This document shows, in pieces, positions 1 to 8,150 of a DNA stretch of 64,000 nt. The first letter of the stretch is position 1. Each line of letters opens with the position of its first letter. A model generated the notes under the pieces. The model made no database searches. It saw only the letters and a list, made by a program, of their open reading frames with translations, and was not told where the DNA came from. The position numbers and the translations under genes are program-made. Origin of the DNA: Pseudomonas sp. Teo4 (GTDB lineage: Bacteria; Pseudomonadota; Gammaproteobacteria; Pseudomonadales; Pseudomonadaceae); contig NZ_JAXCIL010000001.1 of NCBI RefSeq assembly GCF_034387475.1, forward strand, positions 1,240,001-1,304,000. Direction: 5' to 3'.

Positions 1-362
1 TCGAACGCGGCTTTCACGGCATTGGCGTCGAAGCGCTCGCCATTGCTGAAGGTGACGTCCTGGCGCAGGTGGAAGGTGTAGGTCAGGGCATCGTCGCTGA
101 CTTCCCAGCTTTTCGCCAGCCAAGGAATGATGCGGCCCGAGTCGGGGTCCTGGTCGGTCAGCGACTCGGCGACGTTGCGCAGCAGCACGCGGTGTTCCAG
201 CCAATAGACCTGGAATGGGTCGACGCTGACCAGGGTGGTGTTGTCGCCCCAGAAGGCGATGCTGAGGGTTTTGCTGGCGGTGTTTTCCGGGGATGGCGAG
301 CAGGCGGCCAGGGTCAGGGCGCAGGCGGCCAGCAGGCTTTTGGCGAGGCGGCGTGGGGGCAT
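1..362 (-). CDS. Peptide/nickel-type ABC transporter substrate-binding lipoprotein (SBP_bac_5), 5' part only
   Basis: Only the first ~120 residues are inside the window; the gene runs off the left edge. The N-terminus is a lipoprotein signal peptide: basic start (MPPRRLAK), hydrophobic stretch and lipobox LAAC with Cys at about residue 20. After it come features of periplasmic binding proteins for oligopeptide/dipeptide-type importers: an early VDPF element, a DQDPDSGRIIPWLAKSW-like segment, and YTFHLRQDVTFSNGERFDA, the usual hallmark of the family. It would capture a peptide-like or other solute in the periplasm for an ABC importer that must lie beyond the window. It is on the same strand as the aldolase/dehydrogenase genes and separated from them by a REP pair. 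The substrate cannot be told. Confidence 0.85.
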   Translation of the reverse strand, partial: MPPRRLAKSLLAACALTLAACSPSPENTASKTLSIAFWGDNTTLVSVDPFQVYWLEHRVLLRNVAESLTDQDPDSGRIIPWLAKSWEVSDDALTYTFHLRQDVTFSNGERFDANAVKAAF

Positions 363-393
363 GGGGTGGTCCTTGGTGGGTAGAGTGGCTGTA

Positions 394-472
394 CCGGCCT
401 CATCGCCGGCAAGCCGGCTCCCACAGGTTCTGCACACTCCCTGTGGGAGCCGGCTTGCCGGCGATGAGGCCA
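394..472. repeat. Convergent pair of REP elements (GTGG-type)
   Basis: Two inverted copies of the Pseudomonas REP unit (GGAGCCGGCTTGCCGGCGATGA and its complement) face each other across a ~12 bp spacer. Each unit forms the hairpin CCGGC-TTG-CCGG preceded by GTGG. It lies between the aldolase stop and the lipoprotein start. Confidence 0.85.
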
Positions 473-478
473 GTCGAA

Positions 479-1273
479 TCAGAGCTGGTAATCACGCCCT
501 TCACGGTCCAGTTGCCGAATCAACGCATCCCAGTGCCGTTGGATGCCCTCGCCAAGCCCGTCGGAAAACCGCTTGGACTGTTCATGCACCTTGGCAATCG
601 CCGCTGGCGATGCATGAAGCAACTGGTCATTGCCCCCCGCCTGCGCCGCCACCTGGATGTTGCAGGCCCGCTCCAGCCCATGCAGCTCGCGGAAGGCATG
701 CTCGACGCTGATGCCGCCCGTCAGCAGCCCGTGGTTGCGTAGAATCAGGATGTTGCTGGGGCCCAGGTTGGCCACCAGCCGTTCTTGCTCGTCCAGGTCC
801 AAAGCCACGCCTTCGTAGTCGTGGTAAACAACCCGGCTGTAGTAGGCCAGGGCGTGCTGGGAAATCGGCAGCAAGCCGTCGCGCTGGGCTGATACTGCGG
901 CGCCGTCTCGGGTGTGGGTGTGCAGCACCGCCTTGAGGTCCGGGCGGGCGCGGTGGATGGCGCTGTGAATCACGTAGCCGGCCTGGTTGATGCCCAGGCC
1001 CAGCGGGTCGTCGATAATCGTGCCGTCGACATCCACCTTCACCAGGTTGGATGCGGTGATTTCATCGAACAGCAGGCCAAAGGCGTTGATCAGGAAGTGC
1101 TCGTCCGGCCCAGGCACCCGGGCCGAGAAATGGGTGTAGATATGGTCGGTCCAGCGGAACAGTGCCGCCAGCCGGTAGGCGGCGGCGAGCTTGACCCGCA
1201 CCTCCCATTCTTCGGCGCTGACCCGCTGGCGCACGCTGCTTTCGTTGGGGGATACCACAGACAATGAACTCAT
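479..1273 (-). CDS. Class II aldolase/adducin family protein
   Basis: 264 aa, full length for the family of zinc-dependent aldolases, epimerases and related decarboxylases. The zinc-binding HTHT lies at residues 118-121 and the third ligand candidate H181 is in RNHGLLTGG. An acidic residue near E71 (LLFDEITASNLV) sits where the catalytic Glu lies in fuculose-phosphate aldolase. This enzyme resembles the cytoplasmic ald2/adducin-like class whose substrates are mostly unknown, so the reaction cannot be stated. It follows the 2-hydroxyacid dehydrogenase gene by about 20 bp on the same strand, suggesting an operon in which the two enzymes act on a common hydroxy- or oxo-acid intermediate (inference). 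Confidence 0.88.
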   Translation of the reverse strand: MSSLSVVSPNESSVRQRVSAEEWEVRVKLAAAYRLAALFRWTDHIYTHFSARVPGPDEHFLINAFGLLFDEITASNLVKVDVDGTIIDDPLGLGINQAGYVIHSAIHRARPDLKAVLHTHTRDGAAVSAQRDGLLPISQHALAYYSRVVYHDYEGVALDLDEQERLVANLGPSNILILRNHGLLTGGISVEHAFRELHGLERACNIQVAAQAGGNDQLLHASPAAIAKVHEQSKRFSDGLGEGIQRHWDALIRQLDREGRDYQL

Positions 1274-1294
1274 GATGCTCTCCAGAAATAAGGG

Positions 1295-2239
1295 TCAATA
1301 GCCGCGCTGGGTGTCGACCAGGTTGCGCAGCACGAGCTGCTCGCGGTAACGGGCGAAGTTGTCGAGGAAGGCTTCGAGGAAGGCCGGGTAGCCGTCTTCG
1401 GAAATCGCCGAGGTGTGCGGCGACAGGAACACTCGGGGGTGGTGGTACAGCGGATGTCCGGCGGGCAGGGGCTCCGGGTCGGTGACATCGAGGCTGGCGC
1501 GCGCGATCAGGCCGCTGTCCAGTGCTGTAAGCAGCGCCTGCTGGTCGAGCAAGCCGCCCCGGGCGATGTTGATCAGGTGCAGTCCGGGTTTGGCGTGGGC
1601 CAGCACGGAGTGGTCGATCAGGCCACGGGTGGCGGGCGTGAGCGGGGCGGCCAGCACCAGGTGGTCGCTGTTGGCGAACAGCTGGTGCAGGTTTTCGACG
1701 CGCTCGACGCCTGGTACTTCGGCAATCGCCTGGCCAGGACGGCTCAGGGCCAACACCCGCATGCCCAATGCGCTGGCCTTGCGCGCCAGGCTCTGGCCAA
1801 TACTGCCGAAGCCGAAGATGCCCAGGGTGCGGCCACGCACGGGCGCCAGCGCGGTCAGGCGCCAGTCGGCATCCTTCACCCACAGCCCCGGCAGTTGCTT
1901 GGCAGCGGCGAACACCAGGGCCAGGGCGAACTCGGCCACCTGTTCGGCATTGGCCCCCTTGCCGCTGGTGACGGGTGGCCCCTGGAAGACCCAGTCGGGG
2001 TAGAAGTCGATGCCCGAGGACACCAGTTGTACCCAGCGCAGCGACCCAGGCCACCCCGGCGGCGGTGCGTCGACGCGGTTACCGCGGACGTTAATCGGGC
2101 GAACGATGAACACATCGGCGGGCACGTCCAGTTGCAGCTGGTTGGGCGCGATGTCGACCACTTCATGGTCGGGCAGGTGCTCGCGCAGGTACTGGTTGGC
2201 TTGGGCGTCGAGCTGGCTGGCAATGATCGAGTGGCTCAT
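1295..2239 (-). CDS. D-2-hydroxyacid dehydrogenase (NAD(P)-dependent)
   Basis: 314 aa, normal size. The Rossmann GFGSIG (143-148) lies in the centre and the catalytic triad of the family is visible: R227 (NIARGGLL), E256 (DVTDPEPLP) and H275 (SPHTSA). The enzyme should interconvert a 2-oxoacid and a 2-hydroxyacid with NAD(P)H in the cytoplasm. The start at MSHSII was chosen because its ATG overlaps the stop of the upstream flavoprotein gene by four bases (ATGA), implying translational coupling; the open frame continues upstream but only in an arginine-rich shadow. It sits between the acyl-CoA dehydrogenase-like gene and the class II aldolase. Confidence 0.92.
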   Translation of the reverse strand: MSHSIIASQLDAQANQYLREHLPDHEVVDIAPNQLQLDVPADVFIVRPINVRGNRVDAPPPGWPGSLRWVQLVSSGIDFYPDWVFQGPPVTSGKGANAEQVAEFALALVFAAAKQLPGLWVKDADWRLTALAPVRGRTLGIFGFGSIGQSLARKASALGMRVLALSRPGQAIAEVPGVERVENLHQLFANSDHLVLAAPLTPATRGLIDHSVLAHAKPGLHLINIARGGLLDQQALLTALDSGLIARASLDVTDPEPLPAGHPLYHHPRVFLSPHTSAISEDGYPAFLEAFLDNFARYREQLVLRNLVDTQRGY

Positions 2240-3384
2240 GCTGCCACCTGCGCCAGCGCATTGCGCCCGGTCTGGCCGAGGACCACATCGTCCTGCGGGG
2301 TATGAATACGGCTGCACAGCACGTCGCGGTAATGCCGCTCCAGCGGGTTGCGCCGCGAGAGCCCGGGGTTGCCGGCGGCTTCGATGGCCAGCTCCACGGC
2401 CTGGATGGCATGGCTGCTGACCAGGTGCTTGAGCTGCCCGGCATGGTGCGGTTCGATCAGCCCGGCCACGGCCGAGTCGAGCAGGTTGCGGTTGGCGAAC
2501 AGCAAGGTATCGATGCGCCCAACCACTTCCTGGAAGCGCGGCAGGCTGGCCAGTGGCGCACCAAGGTTGGAGGGCGCGCGCTGGTTGAGGAACTGCACCA
2601 GCCAGTCGCGGGCGGCCTGGGCCACGCCGTCGTACAGCGCCGGCAGCAGCACCGACATCCACAGCAGGGCGGTGCCGTCGAGTTCCGGGCGCGGCGCGCT
2701 GGCGGGGCTGACGCTGACGGCATGGTCGAGGGGAATCAGCACATCGTCGAAGCGCACCTCGTGGCTGCAGGTGGCGCGCATGCCCAGATGGTCCCAGTCC
2801 TCAATGATGCTGATGCCTGGCGTGTCCTTGTGCACCAGGTAGCCGCCGACCAGCGGGTCGTGGTCGTCGCTGCGGGCCCACACCAGGTACCAGGTCAGGC
2901 CATGGCTGCCGGTGGAGTAGATCTTGCGACCAGACAGTCGCCAGCCCTCGGCGGTACGCCGTGCCACCGTGGCGGGCAGGCCGCCACGGGCGGGGGTGCC
3001 CAGCTCGGGTTCGACCCGGAAGGCATTGATCAGTGCGCCGTTGTCCACGGCATCGCGGGCCAGCTGCAGGCGCAGGTGCTCGGGCCAGCGCGTTTCGTCC
3101 TGAAGACGGAAGTGTTGCAAGTACTGCATCACCAGAATCAGCGCGGTGGACGGGTCGCCCTTGCCGACGGCGGCGACGACCCGACGTGCCGTGGCCAGGT
3201 CGGCGCCGCCGCCGCCCAGGTGGCGGGGCACGGTCAGGCTCAGCAGGCCGTGCTGGTGCAGTAGCTTGAAGTTGTCGTGGGGGAACTCGGCGCTGCGATC
3301 GTAGCGCTCGGCATTGGCGGCCAAGGCCTGGGTCAGTTCGGCGAGGGTGCTGTCGGACGGGGGGTGACTCATGGGGGCATTCAT
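2236..3384 (-). CDS. Acyl-CoA dehydrogenase-family flavoprotein, SfnB/DszC-like
   Basis: 382 aa with the three-part acyl-CoA dehydrogenase fold: N-terminal helical region (1-110), middle beta domain (about 120-220, with GWRLSGRKIYSTGSHG and a RATCSHEVRFDDVLIP segment) and C-terminal helices (230-380). The overall pattern matches the flavin-dependent SfnB/dibenzothiophene-monooxygenase-like branch seen in Pseudomonas sulfur-scavenging clusters rather than beta-oxidation enzymes. The C-terminal NAAGNPGLSRRNPLERHYRDVL-type segment is typical of that branch. It heads the minus-strand operon and is translationally coupled to the next gene. Function in organosulfur oxidation is inference from family and from the neighbouring monooxygenase and SsuA-like genes. 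Confidence 0.85.
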   Translation of the reverse strand: MNAPMSHPPSDSTLAELTQALAANAERYDRSAEFPHDNFKLLHQHGLLSLTVPRHLGGGGADLATARRVVAAVGKGDPSTALILVMQYLQHFRLQDETRWPEHLRLQLARDAVDNGALINAFRVEPELGTPARGGLPATVARRTAEGWRLSGRKIYSTGSHGLTWYLVWARSDDHDPLVGGYLVHKDTPGISIIEDWDHLGMRATCSHEVRFDDVLIPLDHAVSVSPASAPRPELDGTALLWMSVLLPALYDGVAQAARDWLVQFLNQRAPSNLGAPLASLPRFQEVVGRIDTLLFANRNLLDSAVAGLIEPHHAGQLKHLVSSHAIQAVELAIEAAGNPGLSRRNPLERHYRDVLCSRIHTPQDDVVLGQTGRNALAQVAA

Positions 3385-3550
3385 CCCTGGAATACGGTGG
3401 GTTGCTAAGACCGTATTCGTATGGATGAAGGCTGTAAAAGTCTTTTTTGTTCTATGCTAATTATTTGTTTTAAGAATTAAATTGTTTTTATGTTATGCGT
3501 TATTTGCATTTAGTGATCTTGCTCGAAGCCCACCCGCTCGCGTGGTCCTC

Positions 3551-3592
3551 GTGGGAGCTGGCGCTAGCCTGCGATGGGCCGCATGGCGGCCC
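3551..3592. repeat. Single REP-like unit, degenerate
   Basis: GTGGGAGCTGGCGCTAGCCTGCGATGGGCCGC resembles the other REP variant in this window (23.8-23.96 kb) with a mismatch-bearing hairpin. It lies downstream of the LysR gene. Confidence 0.5.
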
Positions 3593-3604
3593 CAGTGTGG
3601 GTGC

Positions 3605-4498
3605 TCACCCAGCTTGCAGCCGACTGCCCGCAATCTCTCCAAACAACTCCACCGGCTCCTGCAGATTCCCCAGATACCGCGGATGGAACAGCCACAAATC
3701 CACCTGTGGCTTGAAGTCGGTCACATTGACCACCTCCAGCGCATCGCGATGACGGCTGCCCTGCAACAGCGGCTCAGGCACCAGCCCCAACCCTTGGCCA
3801 TTGGCAACCAGGCCCAATTGCAGCTCGGTGCCGAAGGTCTCCAGGTTGATCGACAGGCTCAACCCCTGTTCGCTCAGCGCCCGTTGCAGCCCGGCGCGAA
3901 AGCCACAGCCGTCGGGGTTGAGCACCCAGCCACGGGTGTAGCAGTCCTTGAGCTTGTAGCTGCGCTTGCTGGCGCTGCCCTTGGCGGCCACCACCCGTAG
4001 CGGCATGCGGGCGATCGATTGGCTGGCGATGCCCTCGGGGAAGATCTTGCCCGGCGGGAACAGCGCCGCGGCAGCGTCGAGTTCGCCGTTTTCCATGCGC
4101 GCAATCAGGCTGCTGCCCCAGCCACTGGTGACCTGGGTGCGCAGCTGCGGGTAGGTGTCGCGGATCTGTGCCAAGGCATCGAGCAAAACCACATCGCCGA
4201 GGGTCTGCGGCACGCCCAGACGCAAGGTGCCGGACGGCGCGCCGTCGTTGGCCACCAGCTCGCGCAACGAGTCGATCTCGCGCAAGATCGCTTTGCACTG
4301 CTCGTATACCCGCAGCCCCATGGGCGTCGGCTTGAGCGGTTTGGTATTGCGGTCGAGCAGGGTGGCGCCCAGGTCTTCCTCGAAGTTCTGCACACGGCGC
4401 GTGATGGCCGGTTGGGTCAGTTGCAGGGCCTCGGCGGCAAGGTTGGTCGACTGGCAACGGATGACCGCCACGAAGGCGTCCATGTCATCGATTTTCAT
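3605..4498 (-). CDS. LysR-family transcriptional regulator
   Basis: 297 aa. Residues 1-60 form the winged helix-turn-helix (STNLAAEALQLTQPAITRRVQNFEEDLGATLLDR), followed by the two-lobed effector domain (about 90-290). It lies between the SfnB-like operon and the LacI gene, all on the minus strand, so it could control the operon downstream at 0-3.4 kb or a sulfur/oxoacid response (inference). It has the DTYPQLRTQVTSGW element common in members of the family sensing small acids. No specific operator was found in the 86 bp upstream gap. Confidence 0.9.
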   Translation of the reverse strand: MKIDDMDAFVAVIRCQSTNLAAEALQLTQPAITRRVQNFEEDLGATLLDRNTKPLKPTPMGLRVYEQCKAILREIDSLRELVANDGAPSGTLRLGVPQTLGDVVLLDALAQIRDTYPQLRTQVTSGWGSSLIARMENGELDAAAALFPPGKIFPEGIASQSIARMPLRVVAAKGSASKRSYKLKDCYTRGWVLNPDGCGFRAGLQRALSEQGLSLSINLETFGTELQLGLVANGQGLGLVPEPLLQGSRHRDALEVVNVTDFKPQVDLWLFHPRYLGNLQEPVELFGEIAGSRLQAG

Positions 4499-4584
4499 AT
4501 TCGGCGCTCACATATTGAGACGGTAGGACATGCCTTCAGAGCATAATCCCCATGGCGCCGATTGTCACAGCGACTTCATCTGCC

Positions 4585-5631
4585 TCAGGCGCTTTCGCGG
4601 GCCACCAGCTGACACTGCAGCAGGTTAAGGCGCGGCACCTCGCCGTCGTGCTCGACCGCCCCCAGGTGCTGCAACACCCGCAGCGCCGCGACCTCGCCGA
4701 TTTCCCGCGAGGGCGGGCGCAAGGTGGTCAGGCTGGGCATCAGCATGTCGGCGAAGGCGTAGTCGCCAAAGCCCATGATCGCCATGTCTTCGGGCAGGCG
4801 CAGGCCGGCGCGCTGGCCCGCAAGCAGCGCACCTGCGGCCAGGTTGTCGTTGGCGAAGATGATCGCCTCGGGTCGCGGCGTTCGGCGCATCAGTGCCTCC
4901 ATGGCCTGCTTGCCAGCCTCGAACGGGGCGCAGTCGGCCGAAGGCACGAACACCCAAGGTTCGAGCCCGACTTCGCGCAGTGCCTGGCTGTAGCCGTCAC
5001 GCCGCTCCAGGGCGCTCAGGTCGCCAGCGGCGCTGTTCTGCACGAAGGCAATGCGCCGGTGGCCTTTGCCCAGCAGGTAGCGGCAGGCCTGCAGGCCCAC
5101 TTGATGGTGGAGGAAGCCGACCTGCAACGGGGCGCGTTCGGGGCAGTAGTCCCAGATTTCCACCACGGGCACTTCGGCGTCGGCCAGCATCTTCTCGGTG
5201 GCCGGGCTGTGGAAGCGGCTGGTCACCACCAAGGCCGCCGGCGACCAGCCGAGGAAGGCGCGCACGGCGCTTTCTTCCTGTTCCTCGCTGAAATAACTGG
5301 AGGCCAGCAACAGCTGATAGCCGTGGCGGCTGAGGGTATCGCTGAAGGCCTGGATAGTCTGGGCGAAGATCGGCCCGGAAATGTTCGGGATGACCATGCC
5401 GACGATACGCCCGCGTGCCGAGGCCAGGCCGCCGGCCACCAGGTTCGGCACATAGCCCAGCGCCTGTACCGCCGCCTGGATGCGCTCGCGCAGGGGCGGG
5501 GAGACCTGCTCGGGCTGGTTGAAGTAGCGCGACACGCTGATGGCCGACACATTCGCTGCCCGTGCCACCTCGGCGAGGGTGACGCGGCCGGCGCCACGAC
5601 GCTTGCGGGGCGGTTCCTTGGCTTGGCTCAC
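4585..5631 (-). CDS. LacI-family transcriptional regulator
   Basis: 348 aa. The N-terminus carries the LacI helix-turn-helix and hinge (VTLAEVARAANVSAISVSRYFNQPEQVSPPLRERI, residues ~17-60; hinge ALGYVPNLVAGGLAS), then a periplasmic-binding-protein-like sensor domain (GRIVGMVIPNISGPIFAQTIQAF onward). It is divergent from the TonB receptor gene, and two identical palindromes GTTAGCGCTAAC lie in the intergenic region, one 30 bp before its own start. It is therefore very probably the repressor of the receptor-monooxygenase operon and of itself. LacI proteins usually sense sugars or sugar acids, which is unusual next to organosulfur-type enzymes. Confidence 0.93.
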   Translation of the reverse strand: MSQAKEPPRKRRGAGRVTLAEVARAANVSAISVSRYFNQPEQVSPPLRERIQAAVQALGYVPNLVAGGLASARGRIVGMVIPNISGPIFAQTIQAFSDTLSRHGYQLLLASSYFSEEQEESAVRAFLGWSPAALVVTSRFHSPATEKMLADAEVPVVEIWDYCPERAPLQVGFLHHQVGLQACRYLLGKGHRRIAFVQNSAAGDLSALERRDGYSQALREVGLEPWVFVPSADCAPFEAGKQAMEALMRRTPRPEAIIFANDNLAAGALLAGQRAGLRLPEDMAIMGFGDYAFADMLMPSLTTLRPPSREIGEVAALRVLQHLGAVEHDGEVPRLNLLQCQLVARESA

Positions 5632-5660
5632 AGGGTTGCCTCATGGAGAAATGGCGCGAT

Positions 5661-5672
5661 GTTAGCGCTAAC
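5661..5672. promoter_or_regulatory. LacI-type operator, copy 1
   Basis: GTTAGCGCTAAC is a perfect 12 bp palindrome with the central CG typical of LacI-family operators. It sits just upstream of the regulator start. Including the flanking AT, the same 14 bases recur at copy 2. Confidence 0.8.
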
Positions 5673-5762
5673 CGGCAGCGTGCTGGCAAATAACTATCGT
5701 GCATATAAATCTTATTTTTTATTATTTGACCTGCTAAGCGGCACGCTCTGATACTTGCTCAT

Positions 5763-5774
5763 GTTAGCGCTAAC
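5763..5774. promoter_or_regulatory. LacI-type operator, copy 2
   Basis: A second, identical GTTAGCGCTAAC lies 102 bp from the first (start to start) and 118 bp before the receptor start. The spacing is close to ten helical turns, compatible with a repressor tetramer looping the DNA between the two divergent promoters. Confidence 0.8.
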
Positions 5775-5891
5775 AAGCGCTGCTGTTGGCAAGCGCCTGC
5801 CACTCGCACGAGCGAGACCAGACACCCACAGCAACACCCGTGTCGGCCCATTATTCGTGGGCCTGGTCTGGTCCCTAAGGCAGTGAGCATC

Positions 5892-8102
5892 ATGCAGACA
5901 AGCCGTATTCCGTATCCCTCCAGTCAACTGGCCGTGGCCGTGCTGCTGGCCGCCATCGGCCAGGGCGCCCTGGCCAGCGAGTCGACCGCAGTGGCCGACG
6001 CACCGCAGGCCACCGCGCTGAGCGCCGTGACCGTCACCGCCACCCGCCGCGAATCCACCCTTCAGGAAGTCCCGGTGGCGGTGTCGGTGGTCGACGGCGA
6101 GCAACTTGAGCGCGACAACCGAAACAACGTGGCCAGCATCGTGCAGCAGGTGCCCACCCTCAACTACCGCGCCGGCGCCTCGAACAAGGACACCTCGCTG
6201 TTCATCCGCGGGGTAGGCACCATCTCGACTTCGCCCGGTGTGGAGCCTACCGTCGCCACGGTGGTCGATGGCGTGGTGTTCGGTCGCCCCGGCCAGTCCA
6301 CCCTCGACCTGCTGGACCTCGAACGCATCGAGGTGTTGCGCGGCCCCCAGGGCACGTTGTTCGGCAAGAACGCCTCGGCCGGGGTGTTGAACATCGTCAG
6401 CAAGGCGGTTCCCGAGCAGACCCAAGGCTATGTGGACTATTCGCACTTCGGCGGCGGCGACGAGAACCGCCTGCGCTTTGGCATCGGCGGGCGCCTGAGC
6501 GAACAGCTCAAGGGCTCGCTGAGCACCCTGTGGGGCGACTACGACGGCAATGTCGAAAACGTTGTCAACGGCCATGACGTGAACGGTTACGAGCGCAAGG
6601 GCGCGCGCGGCAAGCTTGAATTCGAGCCCAGTGACGACCTGCGCCTGACCTTGATCGCCGACTACATGAAAGGCGAGGACACCCTGCCCAGCGGTGTGGT
6701 CACCCAGGCCAGCACGGCCATCGCCAACCAGTTGCGTCCGGTGACGGTCAGCGCCCACAAACGCGACATCAACAGCGATTTCAAAACCCATGTCGAAGAC
6801 GAGAACCAGGGCCTGTCCGCCCAGCTCGACTGGCAGCTGGGCGATTACACCCTGACCTCGATCAGCGCCTGGCGCGGCTGGGACAACACCCAGTACCAGG
6901 ACGGCGACCGCCGCGCCTTGCTGCCGCTGACCGCCTCCCATGACAAGGGCACGGTGGACTATGACCAGTACAGCCAGGAGTTCCGCCTGACCTCGCCCAA
7001 GGGGCAGTTCAACGAGTACGTGCTCGGTGCCTTCTACATGCATGGTACCTCCAACGAGACCTACCAGCGCTTGTCGGTGAACGGCGGGGTGGCCAACAGC
7101 GGCCGGGCCGACTACTCCACCACCAACGACAGCGTCGCGTTGTTCGGCGAAAACACCTTCAATTTCACCGACGATTTCCGCGCGATCTTCGGCCTGCGCT
7201 GGACCCACGACGACCTCGACTACGACCACCGCCGCGTCTCTACCTCGGCGACCGCCGTCACCGGCATCCAGCCCTCGACCGCAAGCAGCGGTTCGGTGGA
7301 CGAGGACGGCTGGAGTGGCCGCACCGGCTTGCAGTACGACTTCAACGACAACCTCACCGGCTACGTGACCTATTCACGCGGCTACAAGGGCCCGGCCTAC
7401 AACGTGTTCTTCAACATGCAGCCGCGCGATACCGAGGCGTTGAAGCCGGAAACCTCCGATGCTTACGAGGTGGGCCTGAAGGGCACGGCGCTGGACAACC
7501 GGTTGATGGCCAACCTGGCGGTGTTCCACACCGACTACGACAACTACCAGGCCAACTTCTTCGACACCGTGGCCAACCAGGTGGTGACCCGCCTGGTCAA
7601 CGCCGGCAAGGTCAAGACCCAGGGCGTCGAGCTGGACGCCAGCTTCCAGGCCACCCGCCGGCTCAAGCTGTCTGCCGCGGCGGCCTACACCAAGGCCCGG
7701 GTCGACCATTTCAACTGCCCGGCCGGAGCCGCCGCCAGCTGCGATATCGACGGTGGCCGCTTGCCGTTCACGCCGGATTGGAAGACCTACGTACGAGCCG
7801 ACTATGTGATCCCGCTGGACAACGGCCTGGATGTCGAGTTGTCCAGCGACTACAGCTGGCAGGACTCGGTGCAGTTCAGCCTCGACCAGAACCCCGACAC
7901 CGTGCAGGGCGCCTACGGCATCTGGAACGCCAGCATCGCCCTGGCCGATTACAACGATGGATGGCGTGTGGCGCTGCTGGGCAAGAACCTGGGCGACAAG
8001 TCCTATGCACAGATGCTGGCCAGTGGCGGGGACTACATCTACCGGGCGGTACCGCGGGATGACGGGCGCTACTTCGGCGTGCAGTTGCGCAAGGACTTCT
8101 GA
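5892..8102 (+). CDS. TonB-dependent outer-membrane receptor
   Basis: 736 aa. Signal peptide (hydrophobic LAVAVLLAAIGQGALAS), TonB-box-like VTVTATRRE near residue 50, plug domain (EVPVAVSVVDGEQLERD ... PQGTLFGKNASAGVLNIVSK) and a long beta-barrel ending in the outer-membrane signature ...GVQLRKDF with terminal Phe. The fold is the iron-complex/nutrient receptor type used for high-affinity uptake of a large or scarce solute. It is first gene of a plus-strand operon with a flavin monooxygenase, an aldo/keto reductase and an SsuA-like binding protein, so the substrate is more likely an organic (possibly sulfur-containing) molecule than a siderophore. ATG 5892 is preferred over GTG 5883, because AAGG at 5877-5880 has correct spacing. 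Confidence 0.93.
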   Translation: MQTSRIPYPSSQLAVAVLLAAIGQGALASESTAVADAPQATALSAVTVTATRRESTLQEVPVAVSVVDGEQLERDNRNNVASIVQQVPTLNYRAGASNKDTSLFIRGVGTISTSPGVEPTVATVVDGVVFGRPGQSTLDLLDLERIEVLRGPQGTLFGKNASAGVLNIVSKAVPEQTQGYVDYSHFGGGDENRLRFGIGGRLSEQLKGSLSTLWGDYDGNVENVVNGHDVNGYERKGARGKLEFEPSDDLRLTLIADYMKGEDTLPSGVVTQASTAIANQLRPVTVSAHKRDINSDFKTHVEDENQGLSAQLDWQLGDYTLTSISAWRGWDNTQYQDGDRRALLPLTASHDKGTVDYDQYSQEFRLTSPKGQFNEYVLGAFYMHGTSNETYQRLSVNGGVANSGRADYSTTNDSVALFGENTFNFTDDFRAIFGLRWTHDDLDYDHRRVSTSATAVTGIQPSTASSGSVDEDGWSGRTGLQYDFNDNLTGYVTYSRGYKGPAYNVFFNMQPRDTEALKPETSDAYEVGLKGTALDNRLMANLAVFHTDYDNYQANFFDTVANQVVTRLVNAGKVKTQGVELDASFQATRRLKLSAAAAYTKARVDHFNCPAGAAASCDIDGGRLPFTPDWKTYVRADYVIPLDNGLDVELSSDYSWQDSVQFSLDQNPDTVQGAYGIWNASIALADYNDGWRVALLGKNLGDKSYAQMLASGGDYIYRAVPRDDGRYFGVQLRKDF

Positions 8103-8150
8103 CCCAAGGGCCGCACGGCGGCCCGAGTCTAACCTTCAAAGGAGATGAAC

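Noticed and set aside
394..472. CRISPR array from repeated palindromic units
   Set aside because: The repeats are inverted pairs of REP hairpins at scattered sites, without regular direct repeats, spacers or cas genes.
5712..7229. 505-residue minus-strand frame across the TonB receptor
   Set aside because: Shadow of the receptor gene; it also runs through the operator region, which is not coding.
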